Below are positions 49,817 through 62,638 of a stretch of DNA of 64,000 nucleotides, one piece after another (position 1 is the stretch's first letter; every line of letters starts with the position of its first letter). Made by a program: the position numbers and the translations under genes. The stretch comes from Scortum barcoo (taxonomy: Eukaryota > Chordata > Actinopteri > Centrarchiformes > Terapontidae), in assembly GCA_023238725.1 (NCBI GenBank), contig CM041546.1, positions 24,312,085 through 24,376,084 of the forward strand, in the 5' to 3' direction. The notes below the pieces were generated by a model. That model was not told the DNA's origin. It searched no databases and saw nothing but the letters and a program-made list of their open reading frames with translations.

Positions 49817-52800
49817 TCTCAGCTGGTCTCCCTCTTTCTTGTCTCCCTCCTCATCTTTCTTTTCCTCATAAAACCCAGAGTTCCCAGCAAATGATTCATT
49901 AGATGCTTCAGTGCACACTTGCCTCATCACTCACTTTAGTCGGCTGCCAAGTGCCCCATTTCCCCGTTTGTTTACACCAGCAAAAAGTGCGCCGGCTTTG
50001 CTTCGCTGCCGCAGCGGAGAGGAGAGGAGCTGCTCGGGCCACACACAGTGACACCCAGGACCTGCACTTATATACACTGATTTAGGAGTTGCTTTAAAAA
50101 CTTCCCTGGCTGCTGAGCAGGTTTAATGGTAAACTCCTTTCAGAGGCAATGACAGCAATAATCGTAATATCTGTATCACCGGAATAAAAGAACAGTATAA
50201 TCTTTTTAAGCTGCCACTGCAGAGCAACCAAAATGACGAGCAGCATTCACAAGTGAACATTTTTGACCAGTTTTGTAACAGCACTGCTGAACGGAGTTAT
50301 GTTGTACAACCTCTCAATTACTCCCTGATGGTGTAGTGCAGCATTTTAGAATAGTAAACATGGTGTCTGTGGGGATTACCCAGCCAGACGAGCCATTTGA
50401 ATCAAAGTTCTCTTCATCTATTTTGGTCCTTACTTTTAGGTTTTAAAAATATAATCAGAGGATCTTAATTCCCTAGTCTACACTTTTGCTCTTCTAAATG
50501 TTGTCTTTTTGTGAAAATATGCCAGTGTGTCATTAACACAGAACTGTGGGCAACACCAAACCAACTTAGTAAATCTTTTTAATTGCACTGGTCCTTTTTT
50601 TGGCTAACTGGCTTTTAGTTGGTTCTTATGTGTATATTGATGTCATTACTGCCTCTCTTTTGACTGAGTTAAATATATGTTTTTACAGCAATCCCTTTTG
50701 ATACGACATGATTGTCTTAAAGTGAGTGTAGTTATAGTGTGTTAAAGGCAAATGTTCACTTATCATAATGAAATTCTGTACTCACTGTAAGCTTTTAGGA
50801 CAGAAAAAGGGAAATGACAGTGAGCCGTGAGAGTTTGTTGAGCTTGAGCCTGCTAACAGAGGAGCCCTATAGAAGAGTCAAACAGAGTTAAAGAGGATAA
50901 TAGTGCGAAATATTCCATTAATAAGAGCGGCTCTGAGGTCCTGGACTTCCAGGCCTCAAGATTCCTGTTGTACTCCGCTTGGGCCTGGGACGCTGAGGGA
51001 AGAGGCATCCAACGTAGATGATTAGAGCTAGACCTCACTTGGTCAACTTTAAATCATTTAGCTCCATTTGTTTCACTCTTTCCTTTAACCATCTTTTCTA
51101 CTCCCTCTTTTTAGATGTACAACCATATTCTCCCTCTCTTCTACAGGGAAAGAAGATAAAATAAGCAAGGATTGGAGGGTCAGCCAGAATAAACATTGTT
51201 TTTTGTCAGTCCAGCAAATGAAACACCTGGTGCTGGTAAACGCAGAGGACATATTTCACATCGTCTTGACACTGAGGATTAATGCTGCATCGAATTGTTT
51301 TAAAAACGGGGACAGCGGCTACCCGGAATAAATCATACGCCCCCTTTTATTAAAGTTTGCCATTGAATTTATGTTTTGAATCAGACAGGATCACCAACAG
51401 ATGAGACTGGGAATGGGTTCGGAAAGGGCTCATGCTGAAACAGCCCTCAAGACAACGTGCCATAATGTGAACAGGAAGTTTAGACTCAGCGACTGAACAC
51501 TGCTGTGGCTTTGAGGTGGATTATTTCCCCTTTCACTTTTTTTTTTTTTACTACAGATAAAGTAATGTTCGTCGTTCTTTTCTGTGGGAACCAGTGTGAT
51601 ATATAGACTTCTCTGTCTCCCAAAAGATACAGTGAACGTATCATATGACGAGGAAGCTGATTTCCTGGAAGGGGAGAAAATTTGCCTCCGCGGCCGTAAG
51701 AGAGAGAGAAAGACATCGGTTTGTGTCTGTGGAGCTAATGTAAGGAGAACACAAAAAGGAAACCAGATGAATGTTAGTGGATTTGAACTTTAATCTGTGA
51801 ACCAGACTACCTGACCACTGTGTTCAATCACGCCAAACATTTGGTATGAGGCGATCAGTCTTCTTAAGGGTGTCCTCCACGCTGTCCAGGCTGACCACCA
51901 GACATCCCTCTTCCTGTCTGACTAGAGGCCCTCGAACAGATTAATACAAGCAAAGGTTCATATGAATACTGAGTGAAATCAGTGACTTAAAGCTGCATAT
52001 ATTTACCTATATATCATGTTGTATTTTTGTCATCTCTCTGTTTCTGTCCCTCTAATTCCTCTTATCCATCATTGGAGAGCTTTTGACCGCAGCTCTACAC
52101 TTTGTGTTTAGCCAACAGTGTCTTGTGCCATATATGAGTAGGGAGCTGTATACAGCGTCTTGTATGCTGTGTTGTGGTGTCTGCTGACTTCTGTGTACAG
52201 CCTGTGGTTCATTCCATAAATATCTGTGGCCTCTGTGATGTTATTCTCAGGCCCTCTGCTCTGTGAGAAGATTGCACCACAACACTTGTATTCCTCGGCC
52301 TGCAGTTAGAGGTTTAGGGGGATTAGGCAGGAGAAAGCCCCAGCCAGGGCCCTGCCATACATTTTTATGGCCATTTTATGCATATGATTCTGATGTAGTG
52401 TGTGGAGAAAGTGGAGAAGAGGGGTATTAGGACTCACCACAGGGGAATCAAACAAGCAAACCACAACTTATTTTCCCTCTCTTATTTTGGCACACAGTGG
52501 AGGGGCTGTTGTGATGGTGGTGTTGGTCCGTTTGTCTTTGGGTCCATTCTCAGATATCTAATATCTAATTTTGGATAGATATTCATGAAATATAGTACAG
52601 ACATCCATCATCCAAACAAGATCAATTCTCATCCTTCTGAGAATACCTTGACCTTTCTTATGTTGACAACATAAGAACACAGAGACTGTCCAATTTGTAA
52701 AGACTGAAATGTGAAAATAGGTGCAACAGATTGCCCCAACATTTGCTGAAATAGCTCTCACCAGAAGAAAAACCCATTAAATGTTAGTAACAACATGTCC

Positions 52801-54697
52801 CTTCCTCTAGCACTGCCCAAATATGGTGCTCACATGCAAGCTGACCAAATGGCCTCATTAACTCTGAGTCCAGTTTCCCCCTTCATGTGTTCATCCTTCT
52901 TCTTCTTTAACATCTGTCTGTGTGTTGCTGTTGAAAGCAGCGTGGAGTTCTGCATTCTTTGTTTGGTGGCTCTCACCAGAGCTTCCAGGAAACCGCTCTC
53001 GTGTTTTGGCATTCTACTGTCAGTCAGGTCGGGATGCATGCTGACAGAGGGGAGAGGGATCACCCCTCAGCTGTCCTGCGCTCATAAAAGGGCCTGATCC
53101 AGGGGTTGACCGCCTGGCCACGGGGCTCCAAGCTCAATGATTGGGCCTGTATGTGTGTGAATTGTTCATCCTGAAGCAGGATATAAAGGTTCTAAGAATA
53201 CCACCAACTTAGGAAGCTCTGTGCTCAACTGCAGCATGCGATACACACACTCTACCGGTGTTACCCTGTCAAAGACTTATGTGTGTGTGAGAGAGAAATG
53301 TAAGTGCATATACATGTGCTTGTGCATTATTGTGTTTTAGTTCCTTTTCTCCCTGCTCATGACATGTTGATGTTCTGGCATCCTGTGTGGTTGGTTTGAA
53401 GCTGTCATTGTACTGACAGGGAGGCTCTGACTGGCCAGTCACGCAGCAGTAGTAGAGGCCAGGTGGACTGTCAGGGGAATTCAGGAATACCATGTTGATA
53501 GTCACTGTGTCTCCACTTTGTCTAGTTTCTTTTCTTAGGATTTGCATGGAAATAGCTGAAGCTGAGCCATGTGCCGATATGCACAGCAAGGTCTCAGACG
53601 ATAAATTTGGAGGGAGAGTTTTTGGCAACTTTTTTCTCAAAGCATGAAGGCTTTGTGTGTGGTTACATCGTAGTGCTCTTACATTTGTGAACAGTTTAGT
53701 TCTCTGCCAAATTATACAGTATACTTAAATCAGTACACCTAGATGTTAAGTTTCTTTACATATACAACTCTTTGTAGGCATGTCCGGTGTGTGTTTTCCA
53801 TATGAGAATGCCTGAGTACATATGTGTGTGTATTTGTGTGTGTGTGTGGTCAGTAGTCTCCTGCCAAGCGGCAGTTATCAGCAGGCTACACAGTAGAACA
53901 TCAGACCGGAGCGCAGGCAATTGGAGGATCGAGTAGAAGTACGGAAGAGAAAAAAAGAAGTCAACCTCAAGAAAGCAGGAATTTGCAGATGCTTTCAAAT
54001 GTCCATGTGTGAAGCCACAAGCTCTTCTGTGGCTCTGGGAAGCCAATGTGAAACCAGTGGCGTAATTGCCTAATGCTTGTGTAATAAGAGGCACATTACA
54101 ACCCCAGGAGGCCAAACCAGACATGAAAGAACCAGAGGCTGGCACTAAAGTGGGCTCACAACTGTCTTCCTCCTCCTGGTCTTTACCAGTTGTTCTCACT
54201 CCGTCCCGCTCATTACCACACAGCATATTTCATCTACAGTGTATTATTATCAACTCTTATACATGTGTCTGATTAGTCCCTCAACATTCATATGTTTCAT
54301 CTTGCCAATTTTATACCATCTTTCTTAACACACAAATATTCCTCTTAAATGAACAAATGCAATATGTGGAAATTAAATATCCTCTGTTATGTTTTCGTGG
54401 TCTTGAGGCAGTCACTTCTGAACAATCCTTTCTAAAGCATTCGAGTAGCACATCCCAGCCCACATTTTTGTCAAGGGTTTTGTGCTATTTTGAACATCTC
54501 TAAGACAAAACAGATCTTTCTCATAGATGACACTTTAAAGAGCCAATTGACTTATTATGAATGTGCACCTACAGGTAATGTGTTTTGTAGACTGTCCAAA
54601 TCAAACATAGTAGTTTTGTTTCCCTGTTATTGAGATTATCAGGCTGCCAGGTATGTATAGTGTAAAGCTACAACTTGTGTGATGTGTGTGTTTCTCT

Positions 54698-54704
<7 letters not shown>

Positions 54705-54741
<37 letters not shown>
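54705..54741. repeat. (TG)n microsatellite
   Basis: Eighteen uninterrupted TG units, the longest GT array in the window. Confidence 0.96.
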
Positions 54742-54742
<1 letters not shown>

Positions 54743-55160
54743 AACCGTGTTACTTCAGCTGCAGGTTTGAGAGAACCACAGAGGGAAATGTGAAGCCACC
54801 GTGTAGACAACTCGACTGCGGTGGTCCCCTTTCTTCTCTCCATAACTTACCCCACTCACACAAAAACACACGCATACACACACAACAGCCCTCCAATCAG
54901 CACCCCACCCCTGTCACTTTATCATCGCACGCATACGTGGCTTTAGTTACACACATGTAACTGGGCTAAAAATTATTAACTTGAGCAAATATGCTTTGCT
55001 CCATATATTTATACTGAAATGAGATGTCCAACTGTTGGCAAGACTTCCCTCCATTCCTCAGTCATGACAAGGAGCCAGTGTTTAAAGCATCATTCCCCCC
55101 CTTGATATTTTTCCATCTCCCCTTCTAACAACTGAGAACACATTTGAAGAGCTTTGAAAG

Positions 55161-55179
55161 TTTTTTTTTTTTTTTTTTT
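55161..55179. repeat. T19 homopolymer run
   Basis: Nineteen consecutive T bases. It may be the reversed tail of an old insertion, but no body was recognised. Confidence 0.92.
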
Positions 55180-55764
55180 GAAAGGCCTCACATTATGTGT
55201 AGCCTGGTAATAGACTGATATTATTAGCATTTTAAAGCCACATGAGTTTTTTAAGGAGAAGAAGGTTGGTTTGAAGGCTGAGGGGGAGATCCAGATGACA
55301 GACACATGTTGGACAGGCAGCACAGGGAGACAAGAGGCTCACACATCACAACCTGACATGTCACACTCTGTATAGAGGAGAGTGCACACTCACACACACT
55401 ATTTCACTCATTCTGCAAAGTACAAACACTTACTCGTCAGGCACATCACACACGTGTTTTCAGCCACACACACAAACCTAACTGTGCTGCCTGTTGTTTC
55501 TGTGTGAGACTTATAGAATTGCAAGTGTTTGCCTTCTTATCTGTCTCTGATTTAACCTATCTAGTGCCTAATGCCCTATTGCAGGGTATTCTTTTCCAGC
55601 CACAAGAAGCCAACTGAGGGAGCTCATACATAGAGTTTCAGGTTATTATTTGCACAGTAGCATACAGGAAGCCTACCTTTTAAAAGACTTAAATATAAAG
55701 ATACTGCTGTTAAGTGAGCTAATATTTTCTCTACATCATTAAACCCTCCTATTGTGTACATTCT

Positions 55765-55990
55765 CCTTCCTCTCTCCCCTTTCCCCCGCCAGGTTCCCCC
55801 TCCCTTGTTCTGCAGAATCCCCTCTGTTCCTCCCCTTCTCCTGTTTCTCCCCATGTCCTTATCCCCCCGTCTGTCCCCTAATCTCCCTCCCCTTTGCAGG
55901 ATGTTCTTGCACATTTTCTGCATGTGCCCTCCTCTGTTTCTCACCACCCACTTTGTTTGGTCTCCTCGTTGTTCCCTCTCCGCAGTTGCT
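55765..55990. repeat. Pyrimidine-rich tract
   Basis: A C/T-rich stretch of about 225 bp. It explains the long Ser/Pro/Leu-rich open frame at 55752-56420, which I do not regard as a gene. Confidence 0.65.
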
Positions 55991-57417
55991 CTTTGGTCAG
56001 CTCACAGGATGCTGTAGAGCATTTCCTGCTACCAGGGCTACAGGAAAGAGGCCGAGCACAGCCCCGTTTGATGTGCCATCTCCTCTAATTCTTTACACCT
56101 GGACTGTTCTCTGTGCAGATTTTCTGCTCAACAGAAGCACAGCTTACTCCCTCGTTCCTTCCCTGCCTTCCTTCCTCCTTCCTACAGCATCCTTCGCTCA
56201 ATTTCTCAATCTCTCCCTGCAGCCTCTTGCTTCACAACATGCTCTTCTGTTTGATTTGACTTCCACAGGGGGTAGAGACTCCATTCCACAGAGGCACGGG
56301 GGGCTGAAGTGTTTGCATCATGTCCTTCTCATCTTTCAGTTCCCTCTAATAAAAACAAGCCCCAGTTCGGTCTCCAGCTCAACGCAGACGCGGCTGAAGC
56401 TTTGTTTAGCATGTTTTTGATTTTTAACTCGCCTCCTGCTCTTTTATTATTTTGTCCCTTTTGCCATCCATTTCTTTCTCTTTGTTTTTTTCCCCCATTA
56501 AAGGTTCTCAGTGCCTGCAGCTGTTTGGATGTCGGCATGTTGGTCAGAAGTTTTGGCATTGTGTTGTTTGAATGCCATATTTTCACAGCACTGCCTGTTT
56601 AGAGTTGTGGTTTGTCAGGAGCCTGGCCTGCAGGGGCCACTTCCTCCCCACTGTTCTGGAGTCACTATACCAAAACACTGGCTGGCAAGAAAGGATGGGG
56701 GGGGGGGTGAGATGTTAGGAGAGGGAGCAGAGAGTGAAGGAGGATGCTAGGTTTCAAAGGAGGGTATATGTTACTGTATAGATAAGCGACAACATAAAAG
56801 AGAGCAGAAAGCAGGGAGCGGAGGTGAGGTGCTGCAGCAGGAAATTATTTTTGGAAGTTGTCTTTCACAGGAATACACCTCTGTTCTCTGACCTTACACC
56901 TCATTGAGCGTTTTTAAGTTTTATGCACTCTCTTATAATAATCACAGTTCGGTCTTTCTACTTATTCTGTATCTCACACCACAGTTTCCTCTTCTCTGTC
57001 GCTGTCCACGACTTCCATCTCCCGCAGCTTCTCTCTCCCGCCTGTGGTTCTCACATTCTGCATGCTTTTTCCCCCTTATTGGAACAAGGTGCTGCACCAG
57101 CAAACACAGAAACAACAAGGCTCAGGCTGATTCTTAGAGAACACTGTCATTGCACATGTTCAGTATGACAGGCTCCAGATGAAGCTGATTGAATGCAGCC
57201 TTTATTCTAACTCTCCCCTCCTGTAGGAGTCTGAGCTGTGTCCGTTTCAGCAACCTGTTGAGGGTTTTCCAATCACACTGAATCTCACAAGACATTTATG
57301 CCTATTAGTCATAATCCCTGAAGCCAATTTCTGCCCGTCTTTCACACCATATTTCCATACAGACAGTGAGAAGAATGTTCAGCTCACTTAACACACAGGA
57401 GTTGCATCATTTGACTT

Positions 57418-57444
57418 TAATTAAGCAAATTAAGCAAATTAAGC
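57418..57444 (+). repeat. TTAAGCAAA short tandem repeat with TAAT core
   Basis: Two full and one partial copies of TTAAGCAAA follow TTTAA directly, creating TTAATTAAG at the junction. Such AATTA/TTAAG cores are generic homeodomain sites, and function is unproven. Confidence 0.7.
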
Positions 57445-60233
57445 GGTGGATTGGTGTGAAGACATGCAAACTTATTTAATGATGCCACTTGACACAGCAG
57501 CAGTCAGCCAGAGAACACAGTCACAGCCATTATGGATAATGATTTGCTTTGACATGTTTCCTGATATTTTAAGTGGAGGAATTAGAAGACTGTAGAGTTT
57601 ACATGCATCTCGCCTGTAGCTTTTCATGAACTTGCCCTAGAATGGCAATGCTGCATCGATTAGATATCAATGGTAACCTCTTAGCCAGATAATTGTTATT
57701 CAGGTAAAGTATTTTGACTCGTCACAGTAGGCTGGTAGCTGTAAATAATTAATAATGGCTCACTGTCACACTGTCCTGACTTATTGGGGCACTTGAATAG
57801 AAAGCAGCCATTATTAATGTCATTAGTAACAGAAGTCAAAATTTCTGCAAATATAAAAGGCCCACAGAGCTTTAGACTGGTTTTCGTATCACTTCATTCG
57901 GCTTTTTCCCAGCTACTTAAATCATTTATCTTCAGTTTACATAGTCCTGACGCTGAATTCATTTCAATCTGTTAACTCCCTCTCTTACTTGACCTGCCTT
58001 TACATTCTGCATTTACATTCTTCATGCTTTTCTGTGTTAAATGTAGTTACAGTTCCTCCCTCCCATCCTATGTCCGTACCTTTTCTCCACTCTTCCCTCC
58101 CCTATTCAACAGCATCACTAGTGGAATTAGGTAAGCACAGGAGTTCACTCGCCCCATGTGATTTCCTCAGTTCGAGGGGAAAAGGGGGAAATCTCCCATA
58201 TAGAAATGTAACTTTGTATAAATACACTCAGCGGTTTGGATGAATGCGAGATCCGCTTCAGAATTATAAACACTGGCTCTGCAGCCATTTACAGAGGAGG
58301 AAGAATTAGCTGATGTAGGAAGCATGTGTGCCCCAGATTATTGTAATTATTTTATGCTGTTTTTCCTTGCTGACATAAAAGTATTTGGACACTATCTCAT
58401 GAGAAAGAGGTTGTAGTCCTATAGTCTTGGGCCGCACCAGGGACTTCTAAGCTGTTCTCATATTGTCTAAGTCCGACCTGTCTCTCCTCAAAGCCTGTGA
58501 CTTAGACATAAGCTTTTAATTCCATTATGTGGGCGCTTCCAGCAGCAAGTCGTTGTATTTTGTTTCATTCTGTCTTTTGTTTGCTGGAAGGAAATTTGAA
58601 TTAGAACAAAATGTTGTTTAAGGTCAAGGCAAACGTCAACGAGAAGGACCTACTGTTTTAGCTATCCGATTACATGTTTGTTCAGCCTGTCTGCTAAACC
58701 TGTAGCATACGTTAACCTAATCAAATATGGCCATCATTTTCCTGACTTTGTTTAGGAAAATGTTCATTCTTTATCCGAAGAAGGATAAGGCCTTGATATG
58801 TAATCTCGTTGCTTTAAACATTTGTCAGAATTCAATAATTGCTGTAAACAACTGTAATCAACTTCAAAGTGCTCTGCCAGAGACCCTCATTTTCACAGAT
58901 AAAAATGAGCATCTTCAAAAATACACACAACACGCCTGTGTGTATACTAATGTGAACCAGCTTGGCAATACTGAACCGCTTAATCAATATCAAGTGGAAA
59001 AAACAGTAGTGGTTCATGCTGTTGGATCCATAAAGTGGGCCTAATTTTACAGCTCCATAAAACACCCTCCTTGCCGGAGCACGAATTGAACAATTTATGT
59101 GCAGGAGTAAATCACGAGGAATGCTCTGAAGACTGTAACCATCTTGGTTTGAGACTCACATCACAGAGTGAACATATATTGCATGCGCCTGTGCGTGTGA
59201 GCATTATGTTTTAATGCATAATGTGTTTCCAGATTTGTATTTTTGTGTGCGCGTGTTCACATTTGCTTCAACGCCTGTTTGTCCTGATAGCATGTTGTTA
59301 CAATAAGACTTTGGGGTATTTCTACTCAACAGTTATAAGTATAAGATTTGGGAATGATAAGAGGAATATGCAGCATTGCTCTATGTATTTTCTGGCAATC
59401 TGGACAGAATGTCTGATAGAACATGTGAGGTGCAGCTGTACAAGTATTGCTCTCGCTGTATCATCAATTATCGTCAATCTACTTGAAACTGCGTCAGCTG
59501 GAATAAATTGTTTTGGTCCTGGGTGATTCCGACTCCTTTATGTTTCAAAAGAGGTTTGATTCACTTCAGGCTTTGTCAATCAGACCAGCGAACACGCTCA
59601 GTTCCTTGCCAGAGACCAGGGACAGAGTTTGGATCTGGAATCTTCCTCCAGCAAAAGGATCATTTTCCTTTAATTAGTAAAAGTAGCATTGAGGTATGCG
59701 CCTGTTCTACTTTAGCTTGATGAAAATGACTGCATACGAGGGCAGTCCATATCCTTGGCTACTCCTGCCATGTTCCCTACTGCAGCCAGTTATGAATAAT
59801 CTATTCCACGCATGTGTTTAGTGATTAATTAAAGATTAGGCCTCCCAAATTAAAATGGCGGTGGGATTACGTCATTGCGAAATTGCTTGGTGGGGACACA
59901 AATCTGGTTTCAATCGGAGGTCTGAGGAAGTCAGCGAGGCATTCCCTTCACACCTCTGCATCAGGGACCCGCTGCAAAAACTCTGCCTGACATGTTTTAT
60001 AAAAGCAGCATTATGTCCATTTTCAGAGCAGGGAGGAAGCATATCAAATCTGTTACTGCTAACAGAGGAAGTGATTTCACAAGCACTGGCCCACTCAATT
60101 TTATGGGAAAAATGGTATCTTTGTCCTTCTGTGACACACACACACAAACAGATGGCTCGTAGTATTTCTCAGCAGCAACTCCAAGTGCATGCACTGTATA
60201 AGAAAATGTAAGACGGACTGATGCAAGCCTTCT

Positions 60234-60234
<1 letters not shown>

Positions 60235-60268
<34 letters not shown>
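60235..60268. repeat. (AC)n microsatellite
   Basis: Seventeen perfect AC units. Confidence 0.95.
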
Positions 60269-60271
<3 letters not shown>

Positions 60272-61210
60272 CCTGTCAGCCATTTTCAGCAGCAGCCACT
60301 ACTTCGGTTGTTCATTAATGAGGATCCTGGGTGCCTTTTACAGTAGATCCATTGCAGATGTACCTATTGTATGAAGAAATCCAGTGAGAAGTCAGTGCCC
60401 TTAAAAAGCCGGTGAATTACTGTCCCTGTTACCCAGGAATGTTCTGTGCTTAGAGCTACATGCAAGCAGAGGCAGGAGAAGAGCACAGTTAAGGCTAAAC
60501 AGACCAGGCAAAGTGTGTGTGCATTTCTGTGTATGTGTGTTAAGGCAAAGCAGAACAGAAGCAGTGCAGATGAAGATGACATCTGTGCGTTTCAATAAAT
60601 GGCCCTTGCAGTGCTATTAGCAGGGACAAACTGCAGAGTACTTCAGACTGAAATGCAAGTTTGGAGTTGCATCAACATTCTGACTGATGCACAGCCAAGG
60701 ATATGTGATATTACACAGCTTTAAAAATACTTTCTTGTTATAATGTGTTAATAAATGAGCAGGTTTTCCACAAGCACCGTGTGATTGTAGCATGCTATAT
60801 GTTTCTACTGTTTAATGAATCGTAGAATATGATGAAAGATTAGCGGTTTCATTTGTGGAGTCACATGTGAATTCTGCAAAATGCATGTCAGCCGAAGTCA
60901 AATGAAATATCTGTTCAGTCTTCACTCTTCCTTACAACATGGAGCTCTGACTCGGGGAGCAGATTTTGAATCAGTGCATGATGAGCCTATAAATTTCACC
61001 GGCCAGACTGACATCTTTAGCAGGCCATCATGGCGAGCATATGTCAGCCAGGGTCTTCAGAGCAACACGTCTAACACTGACTCTGTTTATAACAATATAA
61101 CTTCTCTGACATGTAAACTGTACGGGAGATAAATGACTCCTGTAATTAAGATATGTTGAAATCAAAGTGCAAATACTGACTTTTGTTATACATCATGTCA
61201 CTGTAAACAG

Positions 61211-61246
61211 AGTAAAGAGATGAGCACTTTGTCTCATCTCTTTACT
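61211..61246. repeat. Perfect 14-bp inverted repeat, 8-nt loop
   Basis: AGTAAAGAGATGAG at 61211-61224 is exactly complementary to CTCATCTCTTTACT at 61233-61246, with an 8-base spacer. Pairing does not extend beyond 14 bp on either side. No T-run follows that would suggest a Pol III terminator. Confidence 0.9.
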
Positions 61247-61863
61247 ATCATGTACCATCACCGTCAGGGTGGTATGAGACCGAGCTAAGCCCTACTTGTA
61301 TTGTATATAGAAGTAATAGTTTCCTCCTAAGATCTTGTGTAAATATGATATAATTGCTCGAGTATGAGTGTCTTTAAAGTGCAATCATCCTAATGAATAA
61401 CAGGCTTCTGTTGGGAGCAGCAGTGGAGATGAGTAATGCTGTTGGGCTGAAAAAGAATAGATTATTGAGTTTTTGTCATGGGAATTTGTCAGTACATCAA
61501 AGCTTAGACACAACGCAGGAAAGCGGCAATTTATGTTTATTGCATATTGTGCCAGTGAGAAAAAATCAACAATAGTTTGGAATTGTTGTACTTGGCCTAA
61601 AACGGCCACAAGTAAGTACCTTGTTATTGCCAAGTATGACAAATTTGGAGCGTTGTCACAGCTTTGTTGTCCTGGATATTGTGTTGTTTTTGTGACTGTG
61701 TTTGACTCCTGTTGAAAAAGCTCCAGTCATCAAAAATCATTTTAGTAGCAGCGGTATAAAAATCACTGAGTGACTGCGTCTTATATTCTGCTGACTCGCC
61801 ATGTTCCACGACATCATTTTCTCCTCTCACTCCGAGGGCTGCTCAGCGTTCTAATTCAGAGCC

Positions 61864-61903
61864 TTAATTACCATAATTGGTAGATGCAAATTAACAGCAA
61901 TTG
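61864..61903. promoter_or_regulatory. Candidate homeodomain/POU site cluster
   Basis: Within 40 bp there are TTAATTA (61864-61870), ATAATTGG (61873-61880), a perfect octamer ATGCAAAT (61884-61891) and CAATTGG (61898-61904). The motif density is visible in the sequence. Enhancer activity is only inferred, and such motifs occur by chance in AT-rich DNA. Confidence 0.3.
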
Positions 61904-62577
61904 GACTTGACTGGGGTCATAAATCCACAGCTCAGAACTCGCAGAATTTCTGGCAATTCGGAGCGGACCACCGTAGGCAGGGGTGCTTAACTTACTAAGT
62001 AATTGCAAGTTTCATGAATCATAATGCTTATGAATTCCCCCTCGGCACACACACGGGCCCAGTGGGACTCCGCTTTAAGCCACTGGGAGTCATAGCAAGC
62101 GGATTGAGAAGCCACTGTGCAGCTTTGGCTTCTCCACAACAGAAATACCGTGGAGGAGCCGCTGGGTGCTAATGGTGTTTGGCTAATAACATTTGGAGCC
62201 ACAGAGAAAGAATATCAAAACCTCAATTGAACACTTTCTTTTTAGAATTTATGGATGGGTGATGCTATTTTGCTGGTCTCACAAAAACGCTCTTAGATGT
62301 GACTTTTGCATTTGAACACAATAGCACAGACCGTACCATAAAGTGACATGGCACAGCAAGACGTGCAAAGGTAGTGTTTCTCTTTCACTTCAAATATACA
62401 GTGGTTACGGTCCACTCAGAACAAAGAACATGGAACACTAGTGAAATATAGCACGTCTATGTACAAACCTAATTTAGCTTGACTCGGCTGTGTTAAGCCT
62501 GAGATCTCAATGAAATTTCTACTCAGTATGTACGTTCAACCAGAAGAGCAGAAGCAGCAGGCCCCAACTCTCTTAAA

Positions 62578-62597
62578 CATACACTTAGAAGTGTATG
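62578..62597. repeat. Short palindrome next to a microsatellite
   Basis: CATACACTT and AAGTGTATG are perfect complements separated by two bases, four bases before the (AC)n array. Confidence 0.85.
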
Positions 62598-62599
62598 CA

Positions 62600-62600
<1 letters not shown>

Positions 62601-62637
<37 letters not shown>
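62601..62637. repeat. (AC)n microsatellite
   Basis: Eighteen perfect AC units. Confidence 0.96.

Positions 62638-62638
<1 letters not shown>

Noticed and set aside
53756..54226. 156-codon minus-strand open frame
   Set aside because: Ends in a CA-repeat-derived His/Thr stretch. No recognisable domain.
55752..56420. 222-codon plus-strand open frame
   Set aside because: It arises from a C/T-rich tract. The product is Ser/Pro/Leu/Phe-biased with no recognisable domain, and two other frames on the same strand are also open there.
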